Positions 8,194 to 17,146 of a DNA stretch of 36,747 nucleotides are shown piece after piece. Position 1 is the stretch's first letter. The number at the start of each line of letters is the position of its first letter. The notes under the pieces were generated by a model. It had not been told where the DNA came from. It was given only the letters and a program-made list of their open reading frames with translations, and made no database searches. The DNA is taken from the NCBI GenBank assembly GCA_026983735.1, contig JALSTN010000257.1, forward strand, positions 1-36,747, read 5' to 3'. The position numbers were made by a program, and so were the translations under genes. The DNA is from Saprospiraceae bacterium. GTDB lineage: Bacteria > Bacteroidota > Bacteroidia > Chitinophagales > Saprospiraceae.

Positions 8194-9960
8194 TTATTTC
8201 ACGATATAAATCCGTGCAACGCCTTTTCCTTTCAAGGTCAAAAAATACTCCCCCGGAATCAAATTCGACAAATCCATACTAGTTGATCGAATAATCCCGG
8301 TTTGAATTACATTTCCAAAACGAGTACTCAACTTATAGGGTCTGTTTACACCATCCTCCGGCAATCGGATACTGGTCGCCGTCGGATTGGGATAACAATA
8401 TAGATAATGCTTAAGATATATTGGATCGCTGAGATGGGTTGTAGTTACATATTCATAAGCTCCTATATCTATCCCATTGCCCTGTGGCCTTTGCGTCCCC
8501 ATATAATCAAGAGCAGGTGCCTGATCTGGTGTCGCAGCATCTATACAAGGACTCCTGGAAAGCAAATGATAATCCCGAGAGTCTCGATTAGACCATACTG
8601 GATCCATTGAGATATTTCCGTCCCCTATTGGTGTTGAGAAACCATTGTCATAAAAATCACAATGCGAATAATCAAAGCCGGCCGGCTGATCTCCCGTCAA
8701 TAATTGCCTCACCCCAGTAATTATACAATTCGTAAAATGATTGGCCGAATTGGGCCTTTCAGAATTCATGAGATAAAGGGACGAATCAATTGTACAATTT
8801 ATTATGAAATTGCTATCTGCAGGAGCACTATTGTAAAAGTAGGGATTTAAATCAACAACCCACTGGGTATTTCTAAAAATACAATTGGTGAATCGATTCA
8901 ACTTTCCGCAGAAATCTGCATCTTCTCCTGCCAGTAAAAAACGAATTCCTGCTGCACAGTTTTCCGCCTTACAAGCATCGAATACATTATAACTAGCTCC
9001 TTCTCGTATCATAAAAGCGGAGACATCATCTGATATTCCTCCCAAGGCTTCGCAATGCCGAAAGGTATTCCGGCGCACTTGCGACCAACGGACACTAAAG
9101 CACCCCCCAATCATATTTTTCACCTTACAATCCACAAATAAGTTCTGCTCGCCCTGTTCTTTGATCTCGAATCCATGCCCTACATCTTCGAGATCCCCAA
9201 CCCGTTCTGCATAGCAACGTTGTACGAGATTACTATCTCCCTTGAGAACGATGTAATAATCCATAGAAGTATAGCTTCCATCCGCCGTGAGCAAACTTTC
9301 ATCACTATAGACCCGACTGTCTACGATTCGATTGTGGTCGCCCCAAACATCCATTCCTGCGCCTGTCGCATTGACCACCAAACAGTTTCTAATCGTATTT
9401 CCATTAGCCTCTTTCAGTGCGATAGCTGTCGAGTATTCCCACCCGATATCTTTCATGAAAATATTCTCTAACATGTGATGAGATTGAATCGACGTCGAAT
9501 TCCAAATACTGATTCCCCCTAAACTATTGGCTATTTGTATATTCTTGAAAGTAATATTATAACTATCCGAAATGTTGATGCCCTCCCCCTTTGTCCGATC
9601 CCCCGGATTCAATAGAGGCATCCTGGTCGCATCTACATCATCTCCATACTCAAAGGGAAAATCTTCTATATCACCTGGCACTTTACGGTATCCTATAAAG
9701 GATATTCGGGCATCATCCGGAGAGTAATTTTTCTCCACAAAAACTTCTTCCATCCCATAATCTCCTGCTTTGATGAATACCGTATCTCCGGCGCCTACAG
9801 GACTAGAAGCAGATGCAGCATAACGCATTGTACGCCATGCCGTAGCTTCTGTTTTGCCATCTTGGTCATCCTTGCCGGATGTTGCCACAAAGTAAGTAGA
9901 TTGTCCCAAGGCGAGTCGGGTACAGAGGAAAAATACTAATAAATGTATATGCCTATTCAT
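8194..9960 (-). CDS. Secreted right-handed beta-helix protein with T9SS type A tail
   Basis: 588 residues. Signal peptide about 1-19 (ends LALGQ). The N-terminal YFVATSGKDDQDGKTEATAW segment and GDTVFIKAGDYG are typical of pectate-lyase-like parallel beta-helix proteins. The middle is a chain of Asn-rich coils (NTFRHCEA, NRFTNCIFRNT, NFIINCTIDSS). DIGAYEY near 490-500 is the end motif of the 'choice-of-anchor Q' group. The last 70 residues (CYPNPTATSIRLPED to the C-terminal Val-Lys) form a Por-type (type A) T9SS sorting domain. It is probably a surface polysaccharide-binding or -cleaving protein; no catalytic set can be named. It is a single gene, transcribed toward trxA. Confidence 0.87.
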   Translation of the reverse strand: MNRHIHLLVFFLCTRLALGQSTYFVATSGKDDQDGKTEATAWRTMRYAASASSPVGAGDTVFIKAGDYGMEEVFVEKNYSPDDARISFIGYRKVPGDIEDFPFEYGDDVDATRMPLLNPGDRTKGEGINISDSYNITFKNIQIANSLGGISIWNSTSIQSHHMLENIFMKDIGWEYSTAIALKEANGNTIRNCLVVNATGAGMDVWGDHNRIVDSRVYSDESLLTADGSYTSMDYYIVLKGDSNLVQRCYAERVGDLEDVGHGFEIKEQGEQNLFVDCKVKNMIGGCFSVRWSQVRRNTFRHCEALGGISDDVSAFMIREGASYNVFDACKAENCAAGIRFLLAGEDADFCGKLNRFTNCIFRNTQWVVDLNPYFYNSAPADSNFIINCTIDSSLYLMNSERPNSANHFTNCIITGVRQLLTGDQPAGFDYSHCDFYDNGFSTPIGDGNISMDPVWSNRDSRDYHLLSRSPCIDAATPDQAPALDYMGTQRPQGNGIDIGAYEYVTTTHLSDPIYLKHYLYCYPNPTATSIRLPEDGVNRPYKLSTRFGNVIQTGIIRSTSMDLSNLIPGEYFLTLKGKGVARIYIVK

Positions 9961-10315
9961 CGCATTATGCGTTTAAAATTTTAAGTAATAAATGGAATAA
10001 AAGGTATAAATATAAGAGTGACAACTAATCACAAAGGTATTAAAAGTATATTAATTTTATTTGATTTTAAGATGCTTAGTACATTCTTACAAATCCTCCA
10101 AATGCTAAATTAAACTAGCACCTATCCCCTTTCAAATGATTCCCTTTAAGTAATATAGACGAGGTAAAGATCCACCTATTAAAACACACCAATATAGCCC
10201 TCATTGAACGTAAAAAATGAACAAAAACTATCAAAGATTGTACTATATTTAAGATTTACAACTAAGCACGCAATGTGCAGTTTCAATTTCATTAGAACTA
10301 GACAAACTATACAAA
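9961..10315. other. Divergent promoter region, 355 bases
   Basis: AT-rich spacer between the beta-helix gene (minus) and the small conserved gene (plus). It holds a good minus-strand -7 element (10032-10039). Near the plus-strand gene there is a weaker candidate, TATATTTA, about 65 bases before its ATG. No gene or RNA is recognised. Confidence 0.45.
10032..10039 (-). promoter_or_regulatory. -7 promoter element of the beta-helix gene
   Basis: CAAAGGTA on the plus strand reads TACCTTTG on the minus strand, an exact TAnnTTTG and identical to the element before the SprB-repeat gene. It lies 71 bases upstream of the ATG at 9960. Confidence 0.5.
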
Positions 10316-10813
10316 ATGAAGGGATCTTTTCCATCCATTGAGCGGGTCTGGGTGTATGCTTCACCTCGACCATTTACAGAAGCAGAAATACAAAAAATAC
10401 ATCAAGCGACCAAGGCCTTTCTAACAGACTGGGCAGATCATGGGGTTTTGCTACAATCCGATTATGATCTTTTATATGATCGCTTTATCATCCTGAGAGG
10501 AAAGAATCCTCAAGGTAGAGTAGATGGTTGTGCCATTGATTCTTCCATTCACTTCATGCAACAGCTCGGAGCGGAATTGGGCATAAATCTAATTGATCGC
10601 ATGACTTTCTATTACCTTAAAGATGGTAAAGCCCATAGCGTAAGTCGAGAGGATCTTCCCAAGTTGATCAATACAAGCGAAATTGATGAAAACACTTTGT
10701 TTTTCAACACGCTGGTACAGACCAAGGACGATTACGAGCAGAAATGGTTGATTCCATTCAAAGACCATTGGGTAAAACGCCTATTGCCTTCTTCTGTGGT
10801 CTTGGGCTCTTAG
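10316..10813 (+). CDS. Conserved Bacteroidota protein (often mislabelled 'ABC transporter ATPase')
   Basis: 165 residues, cytoplasmic, without a signal peptide. It matches a short, widely conserved Bacteroidota family: RVWVYASPRPFTEAEI near the start, FLTDWADHG, then YDRFIIL and CAIDSSIHFMQQL in the middle, and FNTLV in the last third. Family members are commonly annotated 'ABC transporter ATPase', but there is no Walker A, signature or Walker B motif here, so that label should not be trusted. No biochemical role is known to me. It is monocistronic, followed by a 250-base spacer and tRNA-Leu. Confidence 0.85.
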   Translation: MKGSFPSIERVWVYASPRPFTEAEIQKIHQATKAFLTDWADHGVLLQSDYDLLYDRFIILRGKNPQGRVDGCAIDSSIHFMQQLGAELGINLIDRMTFYYLKDGKAHSVSREDLPKLINTSEIDENTLFFNTLVQTKDDYEQKWLIPFKDHWVKRLLPSSVVLGS

Positions 10814-11023
10814 CGCCTTCCACATCCATCATTCTTTTATTGCAATAGAGATGGATACGGTTTATTGTTTTTACGGTATTGACTCTAAACGAGTCACACA
10901 GGCAGTACGCAATAATATTATGCCGTGCTTTCGCTTCCCTCATCACATTCCTTGTGTGTAGGCTATTTTGCTATTCACAGTTTCAATTTGGTCGTCTTTT
11001 CTCCCTTAATTAGAATTATTTCG

Positions 11024-11031
11024 TACTTTTG
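11024..11031 (+). promoter_or_regulatory. -7 promoter element (TACTTTTG) of tRNA-Leu
   Basis: An exact TAnnTTTG match ending 33 bases before the mature tRNA, a plausible distance for a short 5' leader. Confidence 0.5.
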
Positions 11032-11064
11032 TTCTCCCTTAAATACCCCTTAAGGAAGGGGAAT

Positions 11065-11148
11065 GCCGCAGTGGTGGAATTGGTAGACACGCACGTTTCA
11101 GGGGCGTGTGGTCGTAAGACTGTGAGGGTTCGAGTCCCTCCTGCGGCA
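11065..11148 (+). tRNA. tRNA-Leu (anticodon CAG)
   Basis: A complete 84-base tRNA. The acceptor arm is GCCGCAG with CTGCGGC, discriminator A at 11148, and CCA is not encoded. The anticodon stem is CACGT/GCGTG with loop TTCAGGG, giving anticodon CAG at 11099-11101, which reads CUG. It has the long variable arm expected for leucine and a GAGGG-TTCGAGT-CCCTC T arm. It has its own -7 element. No attachment-site duplication or integrase is visible next to it. Confidence 0.96.
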
Positions 11149-11279
11149 CAATATCTAAACTTTAGCTTTCCTTAGTTCTTATTTATAAAACTTGTGTCCT
11201 AACCTCTCATAATAATAGATGATCAGAGGCACATGACAACTCATATCGATTTCCTCTCAAAACTCAGAAATACAGAATT

Positions 11280-12563
11280 ATGCGTTTAAATTTTCTACTT
11301 GCCCTCTATGTCCTCCTCCTTTTATTTACATCTTGCCAACACGACACCTCTTTTTCATCTAAAAACACCCATTGGGTTAAGTCCGCTCATTTTTATGAAA
11401 TCCCACTTCAACACCTCTCGCATGATGCCCCTTTGAAATATCTATCTCACAAATTACTTCCCCATCTAACGGCGATTGGAGCAACTGCTATGGTACTGCC
11501 TCCTATGATGGATAGGCTTCCTCTAGAACGGGATACTTCGGGAAAATACCTTTACCCTATCTGCGATATGCGCGCTCTACTTCCACCGTATGGGACGATG
11601 GATAGCCTTTACCATTTCATACAAAAAGCACACAAAAACACTTTAAAAGTATTGATGGAAGTCCCATTAGATTATATAGGGAATTGTGACAAAAGTCTAC
11701 AAGGCACTTTATTGACGCCTCATACGCTTAAGCGAGATATGAACGATAAAAAAGCGTTTAGCCAATTGGTTAAGGTGCTGCTTGCTTGGGCTAAAAAAAC
11801 GGATTTGGATGGATTTGTCCTTCAAGGTTGGCAGAAAGTCCCTGAATCTATTCGCCAGTCTATTTATCAAACTTTCAGTGAAAAAGGTCTGGCGTTAATC
11901 GCTGATTCTGACGGAGGGACCTATCCTTCTCCATTGACAGCAGACGGGTATTTAAACTACGCGTTATACGATGCCTTGCGTGCAGTAGCAACAGGACTTC
12001 AAAAAGTAAATATACTTGATTCCTATATCTTGGATACGGCGGCTCATCCTGTTTCCATTGGCTTTACTTCGACCTTAGCAATTAACCGTAAGGAGGGGAC
12101 GTTTACGAGGCGTTTTCAACGCGCCGGCAAGTCCCTCACTGAATTCGTCCTTCACACTCAACGCGCTTCCTGGCTCTTGGCCGGGCAAGAGTTGCCCATG
12201 ACTTCAGCCTATACTCCGGGAAGGACTATACAACAAAACCAAAACTGGTATCGTGGGGCATATCAAGACGACTTTCGCAGCGTTTGGAAAGCCCCTGACG
12301 CCAATCCTGCTCTTCGCTTTCTCCCCAACACCCGGAACCGAATAATCGATGTAGGCAATGATCGGATCATCGCCTTCGAAAAAAAGTGGAAAGGTTACCG
12401 ATGGGTAGGGATTTTCAACCTGAGTGACAGCCTTCAAGTCATGGTCCCCACCGAAAATATAATGAATATCAACGCTTATCCACTAGAGACCAGTATAGCG
12501 ATGCATAAGTCGGATTCTTTTAAGCTAAGTCGCTGGCAAAATCTACTGCTCACCAAGCATTAA
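11280..12563 (+). CDS. Lipoprotein with degenerate alpha-amylase-like (GH13) domain
   Basis: 427 residues. The N terminus is a lipoprotein signal (LLLLFTSC, lipid-carrying Cys at 19). The rest follows the GH13 barrel layout: FYEIPLQ at strand 1, LPHLTAIGATAMVLPPM at strand 2, YPICDMRALLPPYGTMDSL with the HKNTLKVLMEVPLDYIGN strand 3 region, and WAKKTDLDGFVLQGW at strand 4. The catalytic Asp of the usual DGFRxD motif is Gln (Q182), the acid/base Glu region reads ALIADSD, and the NHD motif is missing (FTSTLAINR). A C-terminal all-beta segment (VGIFNLSD) fits the amylase C domain. It is probably not a hydrolase; it may bind glycans or act structurally at the membrane. It is the first gene of an operon with rlmH and the rhomboid gene (9- and 11-base gaps). 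Confidence 0.8.
   Translation: MRLNFLLALYVLLLLFTSCQHDTSFSSKNTHWVKSAHFYEIPLQHLSHDAPLKYLSHKLLPHLTAIGATAMVLPPMMDRLPLERDTSGKYLYPICDMRALLPPYGTMDSLYHFIQKAHKNTLKVLMEVPLDYIGNCDKSLQGTLLTPHTLKRDMNDKKAFSQLVKVLLAWAKKTDLDGFVLQGWQKVPESIRQSIYQTFSEKGLALIADSDGGTYPSPLTADGYLNYALYDALRAVATGLQKVNILDSYILDTAAHPVSIGFTSTLAINRKEGTFTRRFQRAGKSLTEFVLHTQRASWLLAGQELPMTSAYTPGRTIQQNQNWYRGAYQDDFRSVWKAPDANPALRFLPNTRNRIIDVGNDRIIAFEKKWKGYRWVGIFNLSDSLQVMVPTENIMNINAYPLETSIAMHKSDSFKLSRWQNLLLTKH
11608..11622 (+). repeat. Copy of recurring 15-base motif (inside coding sequence)
   Basis: Exact TTTACCATTTCATAC, here encoding YHFI within the amylase-like lipoprotein. It is the only full-length copy inside a gene. Confidence 0.5.
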
Positions 12564-12572
12564 TCTCTCATC

Positions 12573-13043
12573 ATGAAGTTTGAACTCTGGCAAATCGATA
12601 AAACGAAGGATAAAAACTTAGCGCTCGCCATAGATAAGCTTTTAGCAAGACTTCAACCCCTTCATCCTTTATCTCTAAAAACCATCAAAGGAGGTGCCAA
12701 CAAAGGACTTTCACCTCAGCAAATCAAGGAGCGACAAGGACAAACCATACTCGATCTTCTACAGCCCGCTGATTATCTTATTCTACTGGATGAAAAAGGC
12801 ACGTTATCCGACTCTCGGTCTTTCGCACGAAAGATAGAACGATGGCGGGATATGCCTACCAAGAGAGGGGTTTTTCTTATCGGAGGGGCTTACGGGTTCT
12901 CCCCGACCCTCTACAAACGAGCGCAACAAAAGCTCAGCCTCTCCCCTATGACATTTACTCATCAACTCATCCGGTTGATTTTTATGGAACAAATCTACCG
13001 AGCTTTCACAATTATTCATAACTTGCCCTACCATAACGAATAA
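12573..13043 (+). CDS. rlmH: 23S rRNA (pseudouridine1915-N3)-methyltransferase
   Basis: 156 residues, the normal length for this SPOUT-class enzyme. The trefoil-knot motifs are present: LLDEKG (71-76), FLIGGAYG (101-108) for S-adenosylmethionine binding, and LSLSPMTFTHQL (121-132) followed by the EQIYRAFTI helix and the terminal PYHNE. RlmH methylates pseudouridine 1915 in helix 69 of 23S rRNA on assembled 70S ribosomes and probably works as a dimer. The ATG lies 9 bases after the lipoprotein stop, so the genes are cotranscribed. Confidence 0.96.
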   Translation: MKFELWQIDKTKDKNLALAIDKLLARLQPLHPLSLKTIKGGANKGLSPQQIKERQGQTILDLLQPADYLILLDEKGTLSDSRSFARKIERWRDMPTKRGVFLIGGAYGFSPTLYKRAQQKLSLSPMTFTHQLIRLIFMEQIYRAFTIIHNLPYHNE

Positions 13044-13054
13044 ATACGTCTTCT

Positions 13055-13660
13055 ATGTCCATGACCCTACTCATCACCGCCATTACAGGAATCATCTCTT
13101 TTATTGGCTTCAACTCCCCCCTAATCATCCAGCGGCTAAAGCATTACCCCGTAAGGGAGTGGCACAATGGAGAATGGTATCGCCTCCTTACGTGTAGCCT
13201 TGTACACGGTGGTTGGATGCATCTTCTCGTCAATATGTTCGTCTTATGGCAATTTGGTGGTCAGATAGAGCGCATCCTTGAGTATCGTTATCCTGAGACA
13301 GGACGTTGGGCCTATCTAATCATCTACCTCGCTACCGTAGCCCTTGCCAATATTCCTACTTCCATACAGAATAAAGACAACCCCAATTATTCCGCCATCG
13401 GAGCATCCGGAGGTGTCGCAGGCATTGTTTTTATGTACATCTTGTTCTACCCCTGGCAAATGCTTTACATCTATGGAATCCTTCCGATTCCCGGGATCGT
13501 TGCTGCTTTTTTATATCTAGGCTACTCGATTTGGGCCTCCAAAAATTCACAAGACAATATCGACCATTTGGCACATCTTTACGGTTCCGTTATTGGGCCT
13601 ATTCTACTCATCCTATATATGCCCGATGCGATACAAATATTTCTTCGAGAACTACTTTGA
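13055..13660 (+). CDS. Rhomboid-family intramembrane serine protease
   Basis: 201 residues with about six membrane segments. Hallmarks: WMHLLVNMFVLWQFG on helix 2 (H56, N60, the oxyanion-hole residues), GASGG on helix 4 with catalytic S118, and DHLAHLYGS on the last helix with catalytic H174. The WR-type loop is represented by EWYRLLTCSLVHGG. It cleaves membrane proteins within or near their transmembrane segments; the substrate is unknown. It starts 11 bases after rlmH and ends the operon. Confidence 0.93.
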   Translation: MSMTLLITAITGIISFIGFNSPLIIQRLKHYPVREWHNGEWYRLLTCSLVHGGWMHLLVNMFVLWQFGGQIERILEYRYPETGRWAYLIIYLATVALANIPTSIQNKDNPNYSAIGASGGVAGIVFMYILFYPWQMLYIYGILPIPGIVAAFLYLGYSIWASKNSQDNIDHLAHLYGSVIGPILLILYMPDAIQIFLRELL

Positions 13661-14232
13661 ATTAGTTGGAGATTTTGCAGGTATGAAATAAGCATTAAGT
13701 CTATTAATCATAATGATCACACAGAGATAGAACTACCGAGTCTACTAATTAAAATCGAGTGTGCTTTTTTTGAAAGGGAATACTTCTTTTTCTTTGGTTA
13801 AATTTTAAATTATTGCTTTCAATGATCGGTCGGCGGATCTTCTACGACTGCGCTTTTTACCCTCAAAATCAAGTATTTCCCCTCATCGTCATCCCCCGCT
13901 TTGTCTCCTTGGCGAAATACCAGTATTTCTCCCAAGTGCCCCTCGCTACGAATTCAAATACATGAATTGGGATAAATCTCATCAAAAAGATGCTCTATCA
14001 TTCATTCCGCTCGAGTTAGGTTCGATTTTTATCGTACAGAGAAATTTAGACGAGATAAAAAGGCAATTACTATCTGAATTTCATGTAATTTTACGCGCTT
14101 AATAAAAAAAACAAAAATACGTTCCTTATAAGCCACCGTTCTTTTGGCCATAAGAAAGCAGAGTATTGAGATAAAGTTGGAACCTGTTCATGTAAATATA
14201 CGGACAACTAATAAAAACAAATAAATTAATAG
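13661..14232. other. 572-base intergenic stretch
   Basis: It lies between the rhomboid gene and the acyl-CoA dehydrogenase. It contains the ATTTCATAC motif on the minus strand (13681-13689), a possible weak terminator (CACAC near 13721 with GTGTG followed by CTTTTTTT near 13762, long loop), and a 46-codon ORF (13962-14102). Confidence 0.45.
13962..14102 (+). CDS. Possible small ORF or gene remnant, 46 codons
   Basis: An ATG ORF ending in TAA, with protein-like residues (SFIPLELGSIFIVQRNLDEI then KRQLLSEF). The frame stays open for about 50 codons upstream of the ATG as well, back to a TAA near 13806, with APRYEFKYM directly before the ATG. This suggests either a longer decayed gene or a small real one. 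No family is recognised. Confidence 0.25.
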   Translation: MNWDKSHQKDALSFIPLELGSIFIVQRNLDEIKRQLLSEFHVILRA

Positions 14233-15363
14233 ATGAAAGACGATCTCCGGTTAATAGAAGAATCCGCCACTGCATTCGCTGAAAAAGAAATTGCTCCTCA
14301 TGTTATGGAATGGGATGAAAGTCAGCATTTTCCGATAGAGGTATTTCGAAAAATGGGAGCGCATGGGTTCATGGGGGTACTGGTTCCAGAAGAATATGGC
14401 GGTTCCGGATTGGGCTATCAGGAATACGTCAGTATCATCGACCGTATATCCAGGGTTGATCCTTCCATTGGACTGTCTTTGGCCGCACATAATTCGCTTT
14501 GTACAAACCACATATTGGAATTCGCCAATGAAGAGCAAAAGCAAAAATACTTACCCAAACTCGCTTCAGGCCAATGGATTGGTGCCTGGGGGTTGACCGA
14601 GCCGGGAACAGGTAGTGATGCCATGCGAATGGCTTGTGTCGCGGAAAAAGAGGGAGACTACTTCGTCATTAATGGTATGAAAAATTTTATCACTCACGGC
14701 ATTTCAGGAGATGTTCTCGTATTGCTTGCACGTACGGGTGAACTATTGGATAAACACGGAATATCGGCTTTTATTATTGAGAAAGGGACACCCGGTTTTA
14801 TCCCCTCCAAGAAAGAAAACAAATTGGGGATGCGAGCTTCAGAGACAGCTCAGATTATGTTTGAAGATTGTCGGATACATCGCGATCAAATGATAGGTGA
14901 AGAAGGAATGGGATTTATCCAGGCGATGAAGATATTAGACGGGGGCAGAATCTCTATCGCCGCTCTATCGTTAGGCATTGCCAAAGGCGCATATGAAGCA
15001 GCCGTCCAATATTCCAAGGAAAGAGAACAATTTGGTCAACCGATCTCTTCCTTCCAAGGGATCAGCTTCAAACTTGCACAAATGGCCACAAAAATAGAAG
15101 CTGCAGAACTCCTCATTCGCAAGTCGGCTGACCTCAAAAATCGGGGTAAAAAGGTAACCACAGATTCAGCAATGGCGAAGTATTACGCATCTGAAATCTG
15201 TGTTGAAATCTCTACGGATGGGGTCCAAATACACGGAGGCTATGGATACACCAAGGACTATCGAGCCGAGAAATATTACCGCGACTCCAAACTTTGTACA
15301 ATCGGAGAGGGAACGACAGAAATCCAAAAACTAGTAATTTCCAGAAATATCCTAAAAGGGTAA
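14233..15363 (+). CDS. Acyl-CoA dehydrogenase (short-chain/butyryl type)
   Basis: 376 residues, the standard length. The N-terminal helical domain ([27 protein letters not shown]), the middle beta domain with FAD-contacting [14 protein letters not shown] and [10 protein letters not shown], and the C-terminal helical domain with [20 protein letters not shown] and [12 protein letters not shown] are all intact. The catalytic base is E359 in IGEGTTEIQ. It carries out FAD-dependent alpha,beta-dehydrogenation of acyl-CoA in beta-oxidation or branched-chain amino acid breakdown and passes electrons to ETF. Chain length cannot be fixed from sequence alone, but the features resemble Bcd-like enzymes. 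prfC starts 34 bases downstream and is probably cotranscribed. Confidence 0.95.
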   Translation: MKDDLRLIEESATAFAEKEIAPHVMEWDESQHFPIEVFRKMGAHGFMGVLVPEEYGGSGLGYQEYVSIIDRISRVDPSIGLSLAAHNSLCTNHILEFANEEQKQKYLPKLASGQWIGAWGLTEPGTGSDAMRMACVAEKEGDYFVINGMKNFITHGISGDVLVLLARTGELLDKHGISAFIIEKGTPGFIPSKKENKLGMRASETAQIMFEDCRIHRDQMIGEEGMGFIQAMKILDGGRISIAALSLGIAKGAYEAAVQYSKEREQFGQPISSFQGISFKLAQMATKIEAAELLIRKSADLKNRGKKVTTDSAMAKYYASEICVEISTDGVQIHGGYGYTKDYRAEKYYRDSKLCTIGEGTTEIQKLVISRNILKG

Positions 15364-15374
15364 TTCCAAATATT

Positions 15375-15383
15375 ATTTCATAC
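15375..15383 (+). repeat. Nine-base motif ATTTCATAC before prfC
   Basis: It lies 14 bases before the TTG start. The copy shares 14 bases (ATTTCATACTACAA) with the copy at 643-656. Confidence 0.4.
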
Positions 15384-15397
15384 TACAACTACCTATA

Positions 15398-16993
15398 TTG
15401 AGTTTAATAGAAGAACTGCAAAAGCGACGTACATTTGGTATCGTGAGTCATCCCGATGCAGGAAAAACTACTTTGACAGAAAAGCTCTTACTCTTTGGAG
15501 GGGCTATTCAAACTGCGGGAGCAGTCAAATCCAATAAGATAAAAAAACATGCTACTTCCGATTTTATGGAAATCGAAAAGCAAAGGGGAATCTCTGTCGC
15601 TACTTCCGTCATGGCTTTCCACTATGGGGGCAAAAAAATCAATATCTTAGATACTCCCGGACATAAGGATTTTGCAGAAGATACCTTTCGTACACTTACA
15701 GCCGTAGATAGTGCTATAGTCGTCATTGATGTGGCAAAAGGGGTCGAGGAACAAACTGAAAAACTCGTAGAAGTCTGCAGGATGCGTGATACTCCGATGA
15801 TTGTCTTTATTAACAAATTAGATCGCGAAGGGAAAGATGGATTTGATCTCTTAGATGAGATCGAAGAAAAACTCAAGCTGAAGGTAATCCCATTGAGTTG
15901 GCCGATCGGTATGGGACAACGGTTCAAAGGAGTGTACAATGTATACAAGGAAGAACTCGTACTATTTCAACCGCACGGCAAACAATCGGAGGAAGAAACA
16001 ATAAGACTTACAGATATCACTTCTGATGCCCTTTCCCCGCATATTGGCCAGGAAGCAGCAGAGGAACTCATTGAGGAGATGCATATCATTCGGGAGGTTT
16101 ATGACCGCTTTGACCGTCAAGCTTATTTGGAAGGAAAAATCTCTCCTGTCTTTTTTGGCTCTGCCGTCAACAATTTCGGAGTGAAGGAATTATTGGATTG
16201 TTATATTGACATTTCCCCTACCCCTTTGCCGCGAAAAGCTGAAGAACGGGTAGTCCATCCGGAAGAACCTAAATTTAGTGGCTTTGTATTTAAAATTCAT
16301 GCTAACATTGACCCCAAACATAGGGATCGAATTGCTTTTTTACGCATCGTCTCCGGCACTTTCCGACGCAATACCAACTACCAACACATTCGGCTGGACA
16401 AAAAGATCAAATTCTCCAACCCCACTTCCTTTATGGCCGCTAAAAAAGAGATTATTGACGATGCATTTCCCGGAGATATCGTAGGCTTATACGACTCAGG
16501 CAATTTTAAGATCGGTGACACCCTTACCGAAGGAGAAATGCTTCACTTTACAGGAATTCCAAGTTTCTCACCTGAGCTCTTTCGCTTTGTCAACAATGCA
16601 GATCCTATGAAATACAAACAACTCGCAAAGGGATTGGACCAATTGATGGACGAAGGGGTAGCCCAGCTATTTACCCTAAAGGATTCGGGTCGAAAGATAA
16701 TTGGAACAGTAGGCTCTTTGCAGTTTGATGTTATCCAATACAGGCTGGAACACGAATACGGAGCTAAGTGTACCTATGAACCACATCGCATCTACAAAGC
16801 ACTTTGGGTTACATCTGACAATGAAGCTGCCCTTAAAGCCTTTATGGAACGCCGAAGGCGAGACATCGCTTATGATAAAGATGGAAAACTCGTCTACCTT
16901 GCTGAATCCAAATGGTCTCTTAAATTAGCCCAAGATAATCATCCTGAGGTCCAGTTTAGAACTACCAGCGAAATAGTAGAAAAATCAGTGTAA
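15398..16993 (+). CDS. prfC: Peptide chain release factor 3
   Basis: 531 residues, full length. A translational GTPase with the P-loop HPDAGKTT (18-25), switch II DTPGH (85-89) and NKLD (139-142). The frame offers no ATG before the conserved [19 protein letters not shown] start, so TTG at 15398 is the best start codon; there is no visible Shine-Dalgarno site. RF3 recycles RF1 and RF2 from the ribosome after peptide release. The domains after the G domain ([56 protein letters not shown]) are all present. It is downstream of the acyl-CoA dehydrogenase and is closed by a strong terminator. Confidence 0.96.
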   Translation: MSLIEELQKRRTFGIVSHPDAGKTTLTEKLLLFGGAIQTAGAVKSNKIKKHATSDFMEIEKQRGISVATSVMAFHYGGKKINILDTPGHKDFAEDTFRTLTAVDSAIVVIDVAKGVEEQTEKLVEVCRMRDTPMIVFINKLDREGKDGFDLLDEIEEKLKLKVIPLSWPIGMGQRFKGVYNVYKEELVLFQPHGKQSEEETIRLTDITSDALSPHIGQEAAEELIEEMHIIREVYDRFDRQAYLEGKISPVFFGSAVNNFGVKELLDCYIDISPTPLPRKAEERVVHPEEPKFSGFVFKIHANIDPKHRDRIAFLRIVSGTFRRNTNYQHIRLDKKIKFSNPTSFMAAKKEIIDDAFPGDIVGLYDSGNFKIGDTLTEGEMLHFTGIPSFSPELFRFVNNADPMKYKQLAKGLDQLMDEGVAQLFTLKDSGRKIIGTVGSLQFDVIQYRLEHEYGAKCTYEPHRIYKALWVTSDNEAALKAFMERRRRDIAYDKDGKLVYLAESKWSLKLAQDNHPEVQFRTTSEIVEKSV

Positions 16994-17080
16994 TGCCTCC
17001 CTGTACTTATGGGAACAACAAAGGGTATCCGCCCTATTTGTAAATTCTATAAATGGCTAAACTCCGATCCAAATTGTATA

Positions 17081-17120
17081 ACTAAAAAGCCCGAATCCTC
17101 TTGGATTCAGGCTTTTTAGT
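17081..17120. terminator. Bidirectional rho-independent terminator
   Basis: An 18-bp inverted repeat with one C-A mismatch and a 4-base loop: ACTAAAAAGCCCGAATCC, TCTT, GGATTCAGGCTTTTTAGT. A-runs at the left and T-runs at the right let it work for prfC on the plus strand and for the TonB receptor on the minus strand. Confidence 0.92.
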
Positions 17121-17146
17121 TAATCTATTATAAATGTCCTTCAAAT

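Noticed and set aside
10316-10813. The customary label 'ABC transporter ATPase' for this protein family
   Set aside because: No Walker A, signature or Walker B motif is present; the label is an annotation artefact.
11065-11148. tRNA-Leu as an integration site for a genomic island
   Set aside because: No integrase, no repeated tRNA 3' end further along, and the neighbouring genes are ordinary chromosomal genes.
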